Source: Ruegeria atlantica (GTDB taxonomy: Bacteria; Pseudomonadota; Alphaproteobacteria; Rhodobacterales; Rhodobacteraceae). From it: DNA of 43,433 nucleotides. Each line of letters begins with the position of its first letter. Position 1 is the stretch's first letter. A program made the translations under genes and the position numbers. The notes beneath the pieces are model-generated. The model was not told the origin of the DNA. It saw only the letters and a program-made list of their open reading frames with translations, and did not search any database. Location: the NCBI GenBank assembly GCA_013032095.1, contig WQBJ01000031.1, positions 1 through 43,433 on the forward strand. Direction: 5' to 3'. Of the stretch, positions 41,975 through 43,433 are shown piece after piece.

Positions 41975-42784
41975 TTGAGGAAAATCATAGATTTATGGAA
42001 TGTGAACACTTTCGATGCTGAATTGCTTGCGGTTCTTGAAAGCAACACTGAGACTCTCTGCAACTATTTTCTCCGTGAACAGGAAATATTCAATACTTAC
42101 CATCGGGCATCAATTTTCGACCGCCCACCTGTTCGTCCTGAAAATGTGTTTGCAAGGTCTTTCTTTGGTGTTGAGGGGCTCATATCTAATCTCATGAAGT
42201 CGCGGTCCATCAGGGCTTTCCATAATACGCGGCTAACGGATGACGAAGTCGAAACTCTACTCAGCGAAGGTATACATCTTTCAACACCTGAAAGTTTGCG
42301 TGCCCGCCTCGCTAAGCTTGCCAGCGCAGGTAGTTTGACAGAAGACGAAGTCGAAATTTTGCAAGACGCGAGCCCCTTTCAGACCCAGCAGGACATAAGA
42401 GAGGGAATGTTCTGGATGACCTCTCACCCACTAACAATCTGCGATGGCGGCCTAGAAGAGCTTTTGGGCATCTGGGGAGGAGAGGTGGCTTCATTCCATT
42501 TGAGGGATGACAAACTAAAAGCAAAGCTTTCTAAGATCGGTCGCCCGCGAGTACTTGAGGTTGCGGTTCCCATGTCAGTTAGCCGACACGTTCACAGTTC
42601 GGCTCAAGCGGCAATAGCAACATTCACAGCTAAATTCGGTTATCCTAGTGACCGAAAAGAGTTTGACCTATACGTCACTTCACCTTTGCCCAGCAGTGCC
42701 ATTCTACGAATAAATAGCGCTGGGGAGGAGAGCTTTCAACAGATGGGGCGATCTTACCCAGAGAGCTTTGAAGGCAACATCTAA
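41975..42784 (+). CDS. hypothetical protein, 269 aa, possible ADP-ribosyltransferase-like fold
   Basis: The frame begins with TTG at 41975 after GGGGGG. The protein is soluble. I do not recognise a family with certainty. IRAFHNTRLTDDEVETLLSEGI (80-101, written in two pieces here: IRAFHNTRL and TDDEVETLLSEGI) resembles the H-x-T-R-L segment that opens some ADP-ribosyltransferase or RES-like folds, and GIWGGE (165-170) recalls a WGGE loop found in similar uncharacterised proteins. No further active-site residue is certain. Together with the 120-aa gene it could be a toxin/immunity pair. Confidence 0.6.
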   Translation: MRKIIDLWNVNTFDAELLAVLESNTETLCNYFLREQEIFNTYHRASIFDRPPVRPENVFARSFFGVEGLISNLMKSRSIRAFHNTRLTDDEVETLLSEGIHLSTPESLRARLAKLASAGSLTEDEVEILQDASPFQTQQDIREGMFWMTSHPLTICDGGLEELLGIWGGEVASFHLRDDKLKAKLSKIGRPRVLEVAVPMSVSRHVHSSAQAAIATFTAKFGYPSDRKEFDLYVTSPLPSSAILRINSAGEESFQQMGRSYPESFEGNI

Positions 42785-43433
42785 GCGGAAACAGAACGTT
42801 AAAGGCATATGACGGCCAACCGACTTTGCACTTTTGGCTTACTGCGCTCCACTGATCTTGGAGCGGGACGCAGTATCCGCTAGGTCCGCCATGCCTTTAC
42901 GAAAGTCCGCTTACGATAAGTCTGGCCGGATCTCTCGCGCATGCAGCAAACCTTGCGCTTCGTCCCGCATGAATGTCGGCTTCGGGCTGACTGCGGTCCT
43001 TTGGCGTGAAAATGCGGATGGCTGCAAAGTCCGCAGAGCGGTCATTGAGACGGAACGTAGCGAACGACCGCTCTGAGCCCAAAGTGCAAATTGCTGCACC
43101 ATGCATCAATGTCGGAAGTGCGCCGAAACGGACGCTTTTCGCTATCTCGTATGTAGCAGGATAGACTCCTAATAGCGGTCGTAAGTCTTCTGTGCCGCTG
43201 ACCCAAGCCGCCTTCAAGTTTGGATCGAAGAGCAACGGATTCACCTCTACTTGCTTGGTTCTTAGCCGGACAGGCTCAAATGCTCTGTTGCCCTCCATCG
43301 CATCAAGGCTTGTAACGTGGGTACTCGAAGTCCATATACACGAGGCTTACGTTTTTCTTTTTCGACCTGCTGTCTCCCCAATTCGGCGTTCAGTCTTTCG
43401 ATTCAGACCGACCACGCCGAGTCGCCGCAATGA
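42785..43433. other. repeat-rich intergenic region at right edge
   Basis: About 650 bases. It contains a hairpin-forming CTGCGCTCCACTGATCTTGG segment (about 42842) and repeat copy K. A minus-strand frame at 42897-43298 starts with protein-like sequence but runs straight into copy K, so it is doubtful. From 43347 to the edge, a minus-strand frame open at the right could be the end of a gene outside the window. Confidence 0.45.
42972..43085. repeat. dispersed intergenic repeat, copy K (complete)
   Basis: The first core appears on both strands (CTTCGGGCTGACTGCGGTCC on the left; CGACCGCTCTGAGCCCAAAG on the right), with GCAAAGTCCGCAGAGCGGTC between. The arms are mutually inverted, so it can form a long hairpin. 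Confidence 0.8.

Noticed and set aside
42897..43298. 133-codon minus-strand frame
   Set aside because: Its second half is translated from repeat copy K and the same kind of frame appears wherever the repeat occurs; only the first part looks protein-like. Mentioned in the regional note.

Overview
The window looks like a stretch of a Rhodobacterales (Roseobacter-group) alphaproteobacterial chromosome or chromid, with moderate-to-high GC. The clues are the families present: a HlyU-like protein, DUF805, small secreted cysteine-containing proteins, a DUF6994-like protein, ArsP-like permease next to a LysR regulator, a class III cyclase/AAA/TPR protein, and an intergenic palindromic repeat family. 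I found no tRNA, rRNA or CRISPR array.

Left region (1-25 kb). The window opens inside an IS66-type element whose inverted-repeat end (243-262) cuts a LysR gene. Then come a SAM-cyclase-AAA-TPR signalling protein, a divergent AraC/SDR pair, a gene-poor kilobase with small ORFs and an orphan minus-strand terminator, an ankyrin-cytochrome c fusion, an FMO-like flavoprotein, a HlyU-like protein, a cupin pseudogene with two in-frame stops, a glyceraldehyde-phosphate reductase-type aldo/keto reductase and an IMPase-like phosphatase. The phosphatase converges on an AfuABC/FbpABC-type ABC importer operon (19.9 to 15.0 kb, minus) whose last gene, a histidine phosphatase, carries a frameshift. The importer may take sugar phosphates rather than iron. 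Next is a minus-strand operon of esterase, HlyD-type adaptor, MFS transporter and a 41-aa membrane peptide, divergent from its probable AraC regulator.

Middle region (25-28 kb). Two secreted proteins and a DUF805 protein on the minus strand, an orphan hairpin/terminator, then a small ORF and a lipoprotein on the plus strand.

Mobile island (about 28.2-37.9 kb). A broken integrase remnant lies back to back with an intact P4-type tyrosine integrase. Cargo follows: a 209-aa protein, an AlpA-like HTH gene with a reverse transcriptase whose catalytic box is YADN, a 777-aa protein combining two Gly/Ala-rich hydrophobic regions with a PD-(D/E)xK-like motif, a DUF6994-like protein, a GIY-YIG protein and a serine recombinase with a plausible res region. 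Copies of a 16-bp palindrome (consensus GTGAACTYGAGTTCAC) sit between these genes and divide the cargo into one- or two-gene modules. The palindrome was not seen elsewhere in the window. Conversely, the intergenic repeat family of the flanks is absent from 25.2 to 40.07 kb. This palindrome-delimited RT/nuclease cargo is the best candidate for an undescribed system.

Right region (38-43.4 kb). A divergent LysR/permease pair is followed by accessory-looking genes: a 287-aa orphan and a two-gene pair (120 aa and 269 aa) that might be an immunity/toxin-like pair. The window ends in noncoding, repeat-rich sequence.
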